A stretch of 28,040 nt of DNA. It comes from JBCDGZ01 sp038750655. GTDB lineage: Bacteria; Bacteroidota; Bacteroidia; Chitinophagales; Saprospiraceae. Position 1 is the first letter of the stretch; every line of letters starts with the position of its first letter. The notes below the pieces were generated by a model. That model was not told where the DNA came from. It was given only the letters and a program-made list of their open reading frames with translations, and ran no database searches. Shown here piece after piece: positions 1-8,191 of the stretch. The stretch spans positions 1 through 28,040 of the forward strand of contig JBCDGZ010000109.1 in NCBI GenBank assembly GCA_038750655.1, given 5' to 3'. Both the position numbers and the translations under genes were made by a program.

Positions 1-2
1 CG

Positions 3-158
3 CAAAATAATAGTTTAATTAGACAATATAAGGAAGTTGCAGATCAAATCATGGCATTTCATACACTGAAAATCCATGAAGAAAAGACAAAAAAGTTAAT
101 TGAAAGAAATATTAATTCTTATATAGTTGAAAATTTATGGAAATATGTAAATCCATAA
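3..158 (+). CDS. C-terminal fragment of an unidentified protein (partial, 5' end outside window)
   Basis: An open frame runs from the window edge to a TAA at 156-158 and encodes 51 residues ending ENLWKYVNP. It is rich in Lys, Glu, Asn and Ile and is probably helical (the stretch EEKTKKLIERN is charged and amphipathic). No family is recognisable from this tail. Base composition is clearly more AT-rich than the following genes, which could mean a transferred or accessory gene upstream. It faces the convergent gene ending at 209, and no hairpin terminator was seen in the 50-nt gap. Coding status rests only on an uninterrupted frame and plausible residue use. Confidence 0.5.
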   Translation, partial: QNNSLIRQYKEVADQIMAFHTLKIHEEKTKKLIERNINSYIVENLWKYVNP

Positions 159-208
159 AATAGTGCTCGTCAATAATTCCTAGAGAGGGTTGTAATTTTT
201 AGTGCCCC

Positions 209-3200
209 TTATCGACTAATCACCAACTTATAAGACAAATGATAATTATCATACCCAATCTGTACAAAATAGACCCCATCTGGATAGTTGGAAATGTCTA
301 GCTCGAAACTCTTTTGCTGGGTTTGCTCGGGAGCGAAGGATTGCAGCACTCGACCGGTCATATCGATCAGGTCGAGGCGCAGCTGTACGGAGCGGGCAAA
401 CTCTAGCTGGACCAGAGCATAGTCGCTGGCCGGGTTGGGTTGGATGTCCATCTTGCTGAGCATGTCGATAGAAGTCACACTGACCGTTCCGGACTCCACC
501 TCCGCACAGACACTGGCCATACAGCCGGTAGCATCGGTGAGCGTCAAGCAATATTCTCCCGCCTCTAAATTGGCGATGTTGCGCGTCGTCGCGCCGTTGC
601 TCCATTCGTAGGTGAAGGGCTCCTGGCCGCCTTCGATGTCCATCTCGATGGCCCCGTTGCCATTGCGTTCGTTATTGGAATTGGTGACTAGGGGGGTTAA
701 AATGATCTCGTTGGGCTGGTCAAGGGTATAGGTCGTGGTTAGGCTTACCTGGCAAGCATCGGTGATGGTTAGCTCGTAGTCGCCGGCAGCTAATTCATTA
801 ATTTCCAGTTCGGTAGCGCCGGTATTCCATTCGTAAGTGTAAGGAGCGACCCCGCCGTTTAACGACACCGCTAGACTGCCGTCGACTGCATCGTAGCAAC
901 TGACATCGCTTTGGTCCACCTCCAGGCTCATGGGTTGTAGATCGCCTTCCATGATTTCGAGGGAAAAATTGCCCTCGAACGGGCCAAAGCCTTCGACGAC
1001 GACGTAGTAGCGAGTATTGGGCTGTACGACTGCTTCCAGTATAGAAAGACGATTGTCGCCATTGATGATCTCATCGCAGTCGCCTTCGGCCGCATCGTCA
1101 TTGACCATAACCGTGTTGCCCTGCTCATCCAGTAAATGCAGGTAGGTATCAAAATCCGTTGAGCTGTTGCATGTGCTGATGTAGAGAGATTGTACACAAT
1201 CATCCGTTTCCAGCACATAAAAAGCGTCGGCGGAGGAGTTCCCGATTTGATCATCATAACATTCACGCGTGGAGCCTTGCCCTCGGAATGGTAGATTGTT
1301 GATTTCTATAGCGTTGCTTAGGGCGTTGCCGCGGTCGGAGCTACAGGTGGTAGCAAACTGGAAGGGGCCCACCCAATCGCTAGTGCCGAAGACGCCGCAG
1401 TCCTGCCGAACGTAGAATTCGTAGGAAGTGCTGCCGATGAGGCCGGTGAGGTCGTAGGACTCATCCGGGGTCGTGACTTGGGTGCCTGCTTCTGGGTTGA
1501 TGCCAATGAGGCCCCAGGAGAGGGTAAAAGAAAGCCCCGTTGTACCAATGGCTTGCCAGTTCAGGGTGGCGGTGCTTTCTGTGATGTTGGTAGCCGACAG
1601 GGCCTGCGGCGTCGAGCAATTTTGGGTAGGATTACAACTGATGCTGCCCACCCAGCCGGTATTGCCGCCCAGGCTGTCAGCCTGAAAGATAAAGGTCAGA
1701 CAGCCAGTGACGTCGCTAGAGGTGATGGTTTGATTGAGTAAGTCGCCGCTGCCGCTGGCCGTCGTGCCGGAGCGATCCCAGCACCAGCTCCCATTTGTCC
1801 CTCCGGGAGCTTCGATGCGTGGGTCGGAAGTATCGTCACCGTCGTAGATGAACAGCTGATCGATACAAGTATTTCCATCGGCCTGAAGGTCGAATTCGCT
1901 GAATTGGATAGAGACAGCGAAGCCAGCCTGCTCCGGGCAGATGGTGACAGAGTCATAGGTGGTTGGTGAATATTCGAATAAGGAGCCGCCGTTGTCCAGA
2001 AATCGGCCATCGCAGGCGGGTGGAGCCGGGCGGGTATTGAAGGTAATGGGGCCAGCCCAGGCGGAGCTGAGGTCGAAGGGCCCTTCGAAGCTGCTGATGG
2101 GCATGGGCGAATCGCAGGTTTCGTTGGTAGGGCCGCCTTCTAGGACATCGATGCCGCTAAAGGCCCATTTGCTGGGATCGAAGAGGCCCTGATTGGCAAT
2201 TTGGCCGTTGCGGCGGTAGGCCCAGCCGTCTTTGTATTCCCAAACGGTGCCAGTACCGTTGGTATTGATGTCGCCAAAAACGTCGATTACAGTACCTCCT
2301 TGATACAATTCTACGGCATCATTACCATTAATTAAGGCGTCAGGACTGGTGTAAGCGGGTGCAAAGCCGAAGAAATTCTCAAACAGCTCGGCGTCGGAGG
2401 CCCAGTGGATGTAGGTTCCTTTGGATACCGCCACGGCCGGAAAGGTAAATTCTATGCCATCCGAACCTTCTCCATTATTGGCCGAACCAATCCCATATAG
2501 GCTTAAATCCTCGATGTCATTGGCTACGTAAAGTTCCACACCTTTCGGATTACCACCAGAAAGCGGACCATCGTAAACCCCGGTAATCATCAGACTGACG
2601 GGGGGACAGTTAGCCTGTACGTAGACGTTATATACTGTTTCCTCGTTGAGATTATTGAAAATATAGGTTTTATTCTTGACCAGCATAGGCGTCCCTGAAG
2701 GAACCGCGCCCTCTTCAACCAGCTGTAAATTCCAATCATCGGCATCCGAAGCCCAGCTAACCGTTGCCGATTCCTCGGTGATGTTGGTAATGGTAATATT
2801 GCTGGGCTTGGGACAACTGCGCTCGGCAATCACGGTGAGATCGAAGCTCGTCGTTTGCGGGTTTTCCCAAGTAGAAATAACGATATAGTAGCTTTTTCCT
2901 TCTTCCAAAAACAAATGCTCCAACACCAGATCGGCAGTGGTTACTTCATTGGCGGTCCCAGCCAGACAGCCTGGATTGTCATCCAAACAGGCATCCAAGA
3001 CTTGAATTCCAGTAAAGAAACCAGAGATGTTGCCCAGTTTAATGCTCACATCTTCATTGGCCGAAGGACGGTATTCGTAAACGATTTCGTTGCCATTGAG
3101 GTAATCTTCAGTCAAACAAGGCCCCGTTCCAGAGTAAAAATCGCCAAATGCAGCAGTGGAACGGTTAAGGTCTTCAAAGGGTAGAGAATTGATAACCAAT

Positions 3201-3718
3201 GGATTGGAGCAGTCAGACCCCGAAGGTGGTGGATTGCCTTGCTCTACTCGAATGTCAAATGGTGTACTTTGCGGAACAGAGAAAGTGGAAACAATGATGT
3301 AGTAAGTTGTTCCTCCTTGTACCCTAATATCTGCGATGCGTCGTGTACCGGGATCGGAGCTTATATCAGAGCCGACACAAGTGGTCGCTACATCCGGGCA
3401 GGCATCGAGCAGATGCAATCCCGTCCAGGCCGATACATTATCCAACTGAATGGTGAGGTATTCATCTGAAGCTGGGGTGTAGGCAAAGACGTAGTCATCA
3501 CCAGTGATGTAGTCATTATTACAGGGACTGCCGTCGTAGTCATCGCCAGCCCCGGCGGTGGTTAAGCCGGTGTTGACGTAGGGCAGCGAGGTGATCGTAG
3601 TTGGATCATCACAGGTAGAGCCCATGAGCCAGTCAGCCGTATTGGCCGATAAGGACAAAGAGCAGTTTAAGCAAAAGAGTAAGATAAGAAAGTAAGCGTA
3701 ACGCGTTCTGATTTCCAT
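209..3718 (-). CDS. Multidomain secreted adhesin-like protein with T9SS sorting domain
   Basis: The 1169-residue protein begins with a signal peptide (about 1-25). Two homologous ~130-residue segments follow (about 36-160 and 170-298), each with a late Tyr-Tyr-Ile strand like PPC/jelly-roll domains. Then come a fibronectin type III domain (302-372), a lamin-tail-like domain (377-530), a CUB-like Cys-containing domain (about 565-696), a second FN3 (700-791), another PPC-like domain (796-925) and two SprB-like repeats (930-1076) with the typical PYTYEW and PFTYEWSNGATT patterns. A type A T9SS sorting domain closes it (about 1085-1169, starting QPNPASD and ending KLVISR). It is expected to cross the outer membrane by T9SS and be surface-attached or released. 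No catalytic motif is visible. The lamin-tail-like segment recurs in the protein at 17453-20056. Architecture is confident, biological role unknown. Confidence 0.9.
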   Translation of the reverse strand: MEIRTRYAYFLILLFCLNCSLSLSANTADWLMGSTCDDPTTITSLPYVNTGLTTAGAGDDYDGSPCNNDYITGDDYVFAYTPASDEYLTIQLDNVSAWTGLHLLDACPDVATTCVGSDISSDPGTRRIADIRVQGGTTYYIIVSTFSVPQSTPFDIRVEQGNPPPSGSDCSNPLVINSLPFEDLNRSTAAFGDFYSGTGPCLTEDYLNGNEIVYEYRPSANEDVSIKLGNISGFFTGIQVLDACLDDNPGCLAGTANEVTTADLVLEHLFLEEGKSYYIVISTWENPQTTSFDLTVIAERSCPKPSNITITNITEESATVSWASDADDWNLQLVEEGAVPSGTPMLVKNKTYIFNNLNEETVYNVYVQANCPPVSLMITGVYDGPLSGGNPKGVELYVANDIEDLSLYGIGSANNGEGSDGIEFTFPAVAVSKGTYIHWASDAELFENFFGFAPAYTSPDALINGNDAVELYQGGTVIDVFGDINTNGTGTVWEYKDGWAYRRNGQIANQGLFDPSKWAFSGIDVLEGGPTNETCDSPMPISSFEGPFDLSSAWAGPITFNTRPAPPACDGRFLDNGGSLFEYSPTTYDSVTICPEQAGFAVSIQFSEFDLQADGNTCIDQLFIYDGDDTSDPRIEAPGGTNGSWCWDRSGTTASGSGDLLNQTITSSDVTGCLTFIFQADSLGGNTGWVGSISCNPTQNCSTPQALSATNITESTATLNWQAIGTTGLSFTLSWGLIGINPEAGTQVTTPDESYDLTGLIGSTSYEFYVRQDCGVFGTSDWVGPFQFATTCSSDRGNALSNAIEINNLPFRGQGSTRECYDDQIGNSSADAFYVLETDDCVQSLYISTCNSSTDFDTYLHLLDEQGNTVMVNDDAAEGDCDEIINGDNRLSILEAVVQPNTRYYVVVEGFGPFEGNFSLEIMEGDLQPMSLEVDQSDVSCYDAVDGSLAVSLNGGVAPYTYEWNTGATELEINELAAGDYELTITDACQVSLTTTYTLDQPNEIILTPLVTNSNNERNGNGAIEMDIEGGQEPFTYEWSNGATTRNIANLEAGEYCLTLTDATGCMASVCAEVESGTVSVTSIDMLSKMDIQPNPASDYALVQLEFARSVQLRLDLIDMTGRVLQSFAPEQTQQKSFELDISNYPDGVYFVQIGYDNYHLSYKLVISR

Positions 3719-3921
3719 AAAAATTTCATTAATGTCATCTCATAGAAAAACCGCCAAGGCAAAGCCCTGCGAGCTTCATTTTCGGAAAGGGTATTAGGAT
3801 AATTAGAAAACCTAAGGTTCTCGAAGGTGGTGGGGGTGTGAACGTTTGGAAAAAAAATCCAAATTACTTACATTAGTACATACAAATACTTTACCATTTT
3901 TTTTAAACCGTTCGAAAAAAT

Positions 3922-4053
3922 ATGGCGAAATCAAAACGCAAACGCAGGATGGAAGCCCGCGACAAAAGGGATGCTCGTAAAATATTGACGGTTGTTGGTG
4001 TAGCTACACTGATTTTCCTGATTCTACTCTACCTCCTGTTCCAGAATTCTTAG
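3922..4053 (+). CDS. Small 43-residue single-pass membrane protein
   Basis: ATG at 3922 opens a 43-codon frame ending in TAG at 4051-4053. Residues 1-20 are strongly basic (MAKSKRKRRMEARDKRDARK) and residues 21-40 form one hydrophobic helix, giving a cytoplasmic basic head and a C-terminal membrane anchor. The layout is clean enough to argue for a real gene, although no Shine-Dalgarno is obvious (the leader is A-rich, which is normal in Bacteroidota). Its last 4 nt overlap the stop of the convergent glycosyltransferase-like gene. Function is unknown. Similar short basic plus one-helix proteins are common but poorly annotated in this phylum. Confidence 0.6.
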   Translation: MAKSKRKRRMEARDKRDARKILTVVGVATLIFLILLYLLFQNS

Positions 4054-5576
4054 TCGCCCGCAGGGCCAACGATCCAGTAAGATTTTGGATCGTCCAGTAC
4101 TTTGTAACTTCCTTTCAGCTCTTGAGATCTCAAGGCCGGAACATTAGTTTTCACCATTTCATAGGTTAGCGAATCTGTCAAAAGAAGGATGTCGTCTTGC
4201 TGCTGTATCATCAGCGATAAAGAATCCTTAGACAGCCCCGTACGCAACCCTGTCAGGCTTTCCTGAGCCATCAGTTGGAAGTTGGAGCGTTGAGGAAGGA
4301 GATTTTTTTGTACGATTAGAGTCACTTGTGAAGGTTGTGCAACCAGCTTTTCACCGGCTGCAACGATCCGCTGAGGCAAATCCCGCCGTTGTTCTATCAG
4401 GGGTCCATATTTAGCCCAAAAAAAAGCCCCCAACACTAAGCCACAAAAGGCCAATCCGCCAATTAAGAGGCGCTCATTTTTCATCAACATCCCCAAAGAG
4501 CTGACGAAATAGAGGGCCCAATAGCCCCCGCCAACTAGTACGGCAGCACGGAAGCCCGACGCTTCAAAAAGGTTGTGGCTGCCCAGTAGTAGCAGCATCA
4601 CCCCGAAGAAGGAAAGCACCATGAAGAAGGTCAGAAAGAGCTTGGCCATCGTGAAATAGGGATAGCGCTGATCGAAGCAATTGAGTACTTGCTTGGCCAT
4701 AATGAAGGCAAAGGCGGCCTGTAGGATCAGCGACTGACTCAACAAGCCCATTAGCAACCAGCCGCTGGTGAAGAGGGAAAGCTCTTCGCCTTTCCGCCGT
4801 TTTACCCAAAGATCGCGGAAGGCAACGGGTAGGAAGGGCAACCAAGGGAGGCTCCCAAATAGCTGATAAAGTAGGTATTTGCCGAAAGAATTGGAGGCGC
4901 CGTAGCCAAAGAGGAAGGTTGAGGCTTTCCAGTCGAGTTGGCCGGTGAAGACGAGTAAGGCAATGAGACCGGTGAAGGGGAGCCAGCCCCAGCTGTAGGG
5001 CAGTGCTTTGCCTTTGGGATGTAGGAAATAGAGGTAAAACCAGCTGCCGGCACTCCAGATGAGCATGCTCAGGGGTTGGATGAGGGCACCAAGCAGGGCG
5101 GTTGCCCAGAAGGCGATGGTCCACGGTAAGGCGGGGGATTTGAGCAGGCGCAGCAGGAAGAGGAAATTGAGCAGTTGACAGGCGAAGAGCCAGCTATCGC
5201 CAGTTGCCTGCTTGGCAGAGCAGGTCAGGAGGATGGAGCTGCCCATGATGATCAGGGTGGTGAGGACGGTGTTCTCGCCGAACAGTTTGCGGCCCCATTG
5301 CCAAAAGCCGCCAAAGGCCGCGAGGAGACCCAGCACACTCAGCAGACGCAGTAAGAAAGGATTGAGGCCTGCATTGATGTAGACCAGACTTAATAACCAA
5401 TGATAGAGTCCGGGCAATTGCCCCCCCTCTTGTACCAACAATAAACCTTCGGCCTCTGCCCCATTCCAAATGCTCAGGATGTCATTAGAGGTCAATAAAA
5501 TACCCAAAACCGCGACGGCAACCAGCCCAGAGAAGAGGTGATTATCGAAAAGTGAAGTAAGCGTTTTTTTCGTCAT
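4050..5576 (-). CDS. GT-C / PMT-like glycosyltransferase family integral membrane protein
   Basis: The 508-residue protein has roughly ten to twelve hydrophobic helices and a soluble C-terminal tail (about 400-508). The first ~150 residues follow the dolichyl-phosphate-mannose/ArnT (GT39/GT83) layout: TM1, a short loop, a Leu-Pro-x-x-Tyr-His-Trp helix (54-60), an RLLSVLGLL helix, and an AKQATGDSWLFACQLL helix near 121-136. Such enzymes transfer a sugar from a polyprenyl-phosphate donor to an extracytoplasmic acceptor. The loop-1 acidic motif, usually Asp-Glu, reads NGAEAEG here (Glu41, Glu43), so catalysis is uncertain. Its start lies 38 nt downstream of the lysyl-oxidase gene in the same direction, so co-transcription is possible. 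Only the fold-level call is firm. Confidence 0.7.
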   Translation of the reverse strand: MTKKTLTSLFDNHLFSGLVAVAVLGILLTSNDILSIWNGAEAEGLLLVQEGGQLPGLYHWLLSLVYINAGLNPFLLRLLSVLGLLAAFGGFWQWGRKLFGENTVLTTLIIMGSSILLTCSAKQATGDSWLFACQLLNFLFLLRLLKSPALPWTIAFWATALLGALIQPLSMLIWSAGSWFYLYFLHPKGKALPYSWGWLPFTGLIALLVFTGQLDWKASTFLFGYGASNSFGKYLLYQLFGSLPWLPFLPVAFRDLWVKRRKGEELSLFTSGWLLMGLLSQSLILQAAFAFIMAKQVLNCFDQRYPYFTMAKLFLTFFMVLSFFGVMLLLLGSHNLFEASGFRAAVLVGGGYWALYFVSSLGMLMKNERLLIGGLAFCGLVLGAFFWAKYGPLIEQRRDLPQRIVAAGEKLVAQPSQVTLIVQKNLLPQRSNFQLMAQESLTGLRTGLSKDSLSLMIQQQDDILLLTDSLTYEMVKTNVPALRSQELKGSYKVLDDPKSYWIVGPAGD

Positions 5577-5614
5577 TGCGGCCGCAAAATAGCAAATTTC
5601 GACGACTCCCGACC

Positions 5615-7993
5615 TTACTGTATGATCAATTTCCCGGTTCGAATTTTACTGCTGCTCTGAAGCTGGTATAAATACAGTCCAGCGGCTAATTCTGCTCGCT
5701 CAAAGCGAATTTCATTGCCTCTTGTCTCGGGAGAAAGGTAAAGGCGTCGCCCCTTCAGATCAGTCACCTGAAGCCGGAAGGCCTCCCCGGCTTCGTTGTT
5801 GAACCGGAAATAGGTAGCCTCCGTAAAGGGATTGGGCTGAATCTGGACTTGAAGACGTTGCGAAGGCTCCAAGCCGGTGCTGGTCGTCATCAAACAATCC
5901 CCCCCAATGAAGGTATTGAGCTGGGCATAGTTGTCATCAACCGCATCAATAAAATCAGCAATACAGACTTCGTTAGCGGTAATTTGGGAGTAATACAGGC
6001 GGCATAGCGGCTGTGGAGTAGCCGTTTTTTCCAACGAAGAATCTTGATAGGACAGCCCAATGACATGTCCCGCCAGGCTATAACTAAGGTCTACGGGAAA
6101 TAATTCTTCATCCACCAGGGTCTCCACCCCTTGCAGTTGTAGGCCTTCCATCTGAAAATCAAAGGCCACTACCCCACTCGCGGTGTTGAGGATGCCAATA
6201 TCGATGTACTGATTGTTCAGGTCATAATCCAAGATGCTCAAGGTCGCAGATTCTAAAGACAGCACGCCATCGGGGAAATTACAATGATCGTGAGCGCCAC
6301 CGTCTACGTGCTGGTGCAGGCGTCCGTAGAGCAAACAATTGTTCAATAGCGCCGCATCATAAACCGTCAATTTGAGGTCCGCATTCAAGTCATTACACGA
6401 GCTGATCAACATATCATTCCCCAGGAGCCGAGTGACATAGCGTTCTACATCGTCTAGCTCCTGCATACCATTATTGTTCACATCTCCCGACAAGGCTGCA
6501 CCCCCACACTCCCCCTTACAATCCGGCTGGCTGTTGCCATACACCACTCCCGCGCAGTCCACAAAGGGATCACACTCCTCATCCAGTTCTACCGATAGCT
6601 GCCCAGAGCTGCGGTCAATAATCAGGCAAACCTGCGCCCAGTTATTACTGGTATCTTTCTCCACCCGTCCTAAAGCATCGGGCAAATTGAGCCAGTTGAC
6701 TCGGTTGACAAAAACATAGCGACCATCCGGTACTTCCGTAATATCGATCCATTGACACTCCAGATCAGACCAGTAGATGTCCGAGCAACCGGCAGTAATG
6801 CCCATATTATCACAGCTGTATTTCTCCACGCCCGTATCGCAGTACAAATCGATGACACAAAAGCCATTTTTGAAGCCAATTTGTAGTTCCGTTCCGTTCT
6901 CATCGTACAGCAGGTACTCCGCATAGCCGTCGTAATGGTAGTGCTGATGGCAATTATCATAGGTAAACTGAGCGGGATTGTTCTCGGGCCGGCCGGCGTA
7001 GTAATCTTGCTCGCCAATATTATCGATACGAGTAGAAAAGCGCAGGATGTCTCGGAGGCCGTAACCGCGCAGGCAGCCTTCTTGAATAAGGCAATCATCG
7101 TAGGAATCAATGACGTCTAGTCGGATGGTCGTCTCAAACTCCTGTTGATTGAGTACCAAATCAGGGCCCTCTGGGCACTCCGGAGTCCCTTGAGGGATGC
7201 AGGAACCATCATCGATGCTGGCCAATGGGTCATAGTTACAAGCGTCGGGATCGGTGCAGCCGCTGATGGGACCCAGGTATTCGATGCGCCATTGGATGGG
7301 AGCGTTATTGCAGTCCTCGTTGCTGTCTCCGATGCGAATGTAGTAAATCCGCCCAGGGTCAAAGCTGCCCTGCACGACCGCTAGATCGCCACAGCTGCCG
7401 CCGTTATCATCGTATAGGGTGGTGCCGGTGTTATCCTCGGGGGCAAAGGCCAGGCAGCTGCCGTAAATCCAGATTTTCGTATCGCAATTGTTGCTGTTGA
7501 AGCAGGTGGAGACGCGGTAGGCGCCGGGCGCCGAAGGCTGGTATTCGTACCAGGTATTGTCTTCGGGGGCCGTAAATTTACCTTCTGAGATGCTGAGGGC
7601 TGTTCGGCAAGTCGCCCCAGCCGGGCAGTTGAGGTCCGTTACCCACTCCCCTGTCAAAGGAGGATTATCGACAACCAGCTCACCGTCTTGCCACACCAGG
7701 AAGTAGCCTGGATCAAAGATACCATCGGAGTAGGAATCCTGGATGTAGAAGGTGGCGCAGGCCGAGCGGGGAATACAAAAGGTATCCTGATACAATTCGT
7801 TATTTCCTAAACTCCCAAAGTCAGCACCGCCGTAGCTGGTACCGTTTTTATCGATCAATTGCCAAGCCGTTTCTCCACCAAAATCGTCGGTTTGAATATG
7901 GACGACGATTTGCATGAGCTGCGAGCCGCAATCTTGACCAAATGTATGCAGAGAAATACTGAGAAAGAGGATAATGAGGGTAGTGTATTTCAT
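5615..7993 (-). CDS. Secreted lysyl oxidase domain protein with dockerin-like segment and T9SS sorting domain
   Basis: The 792-residue precursor has a signal peptide (1-20), a beta-rich N-terminal region (21-240), a GCTDPDACNYDP calcium-loop motif (about 245-265) and a lysyl oxidase domain (about 277-461). The LOX domain keeps the copper site CHQHYH (His349, His351, His353). It also keeps the Lys (Lys375) and Tyr (Tyr407) that form the lysyl-tyrosylquinone cofactor in animal LOX, spaced 32 residues apart versus 35 in human, and the CQWIDITEV signature (413-421). Next come a dockerin-like pair of DxNxD-type calcium loops (503-553), a cohesin-like beta domain (about 575-695) and a T9SS domain (about 715-792, QPNPF onward). 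Family members oxidise peptidyl-lysine or primary amines to aldehydes plus H2O2. The bacterial substrate is unknown. The call of the domain is very secure. Confidence 0.93.
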   Translation of the reverse strand: MKYTTLIILFLSISLHTFGQDCGSQLMQIVVHIQTDDFGGETAWQLIDKNGTSYGGADFGSLGNNELYQDTFCIPRSACATFYIQDSYSDGIFDPGYFLVWQDGELVVDNPPLTGEWVTDLNCPAGATCRTALSISEGKFTAPEDNTWYEYQPSAPGAYRVSTCFNSNNCDTKIWIYGSCLAFAPEDNTGTTLYDDNGGSCGDLAVVQGSFDPGRIYYIRIGDSNEDCNNAPIQWRIEYLGPISGCTDPDACNYDPLASIDDGSCIPQGTPECPEGPDLVLNQQEFETTIRLDVIDSYDDCLIQEGCLRGYGLRDILRFSTRIDNIGEQDYYAGRPENNPAQFTYDNCHQHYHYDGYAEYLLYDENGTELQIGFKNGFCVIDLYCDTGVEKYSCDNMGITAGCSDIYWSDLECQWIDITEVPDGRYVFVNRVNWLNLPDALGRVEKDTSNNWAQVCLIIDRSSGQLSVELDEECDPFVDCAGVVYGNSQPDCKGECGGAALSGDVNNNGMQELDDVERYVTRLLGNDMLISSCNDLNADLKLTVYDAALLNNCLLYGRLHQHVDGGAHDHCNFPDGVLSLESATLSILDYDLNNQYIDIGILNTASGVVAFDFQMEGLQLQGVETLVDEELFPVDLSYSLAGHVIGLSYQDSSLEKTATPQPLCRLYYSQITANEVCIADFIDAVDDNYAQLNTFIGGDCLMTTSTGLEPSQRLQVQIQPNPFTEATYFRFNNEAGEAFRLQVTDLKGRRLYLSPETRGNEIRFERAELAAGLYLYQLQSSSKIRTGKLIIQ

Positions 7994-8074
7994 GAGCTTT
8001 ATAGTTTAAAAAAGCTAGGTGCTTGTGTATAACATCCGTAGAATCATCAATAATACTGCTTTTCGCCCAAAACA

Positions 8075-8108
8075 GTATCAATTGATACCAATATTTGAGG
8101 CATTGGTA
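8075..8108. promoter_or_regulatory. Overlapping dyads in divergent intergenic region (candidate operator)
   Basis: GTATCAATTGATAC (8075-8088) is a perfect 14-bp palindrome. It overlaps the left arm of a second inverted repeat, TACCAAT (8086-8092), nine spacer bases, then ATTGGTA (8102-8108). The site lies about 80 nt upstream of the lysyl oxidase start and 84 nt upstream of the transglutaminase-like start, where an operator for both divergent genes could sit. No transcription factor family is recognised. Confidence 0.4.
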
Positions 8109-8191
8109 ATGTCTATGCGCGAAAATTTCTGTTTTTGAAAAATATTGGCAGGGAAATTTCCGCTATTGATGTAAATAACTCTTAATAAGGA

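Noticed and set aside
3845..3863. Small hairpin TTTGGA, seven A, TCCAAA upstream of the 43-residue gene
   Set aside because: The 6-bp AT-rich stem is weak and lacks a T tract next to a gene end. It may be chance in an AT-rich intergenic region.
4564..5124. 186-codon frame on the same strand as the GT-C gene in another frame
   Set aside because: It lies wholly within a membrane protein gene with convincing helices, and its Arg/Leu/Pro-rich composition is typical of an out-of-frame shadow.
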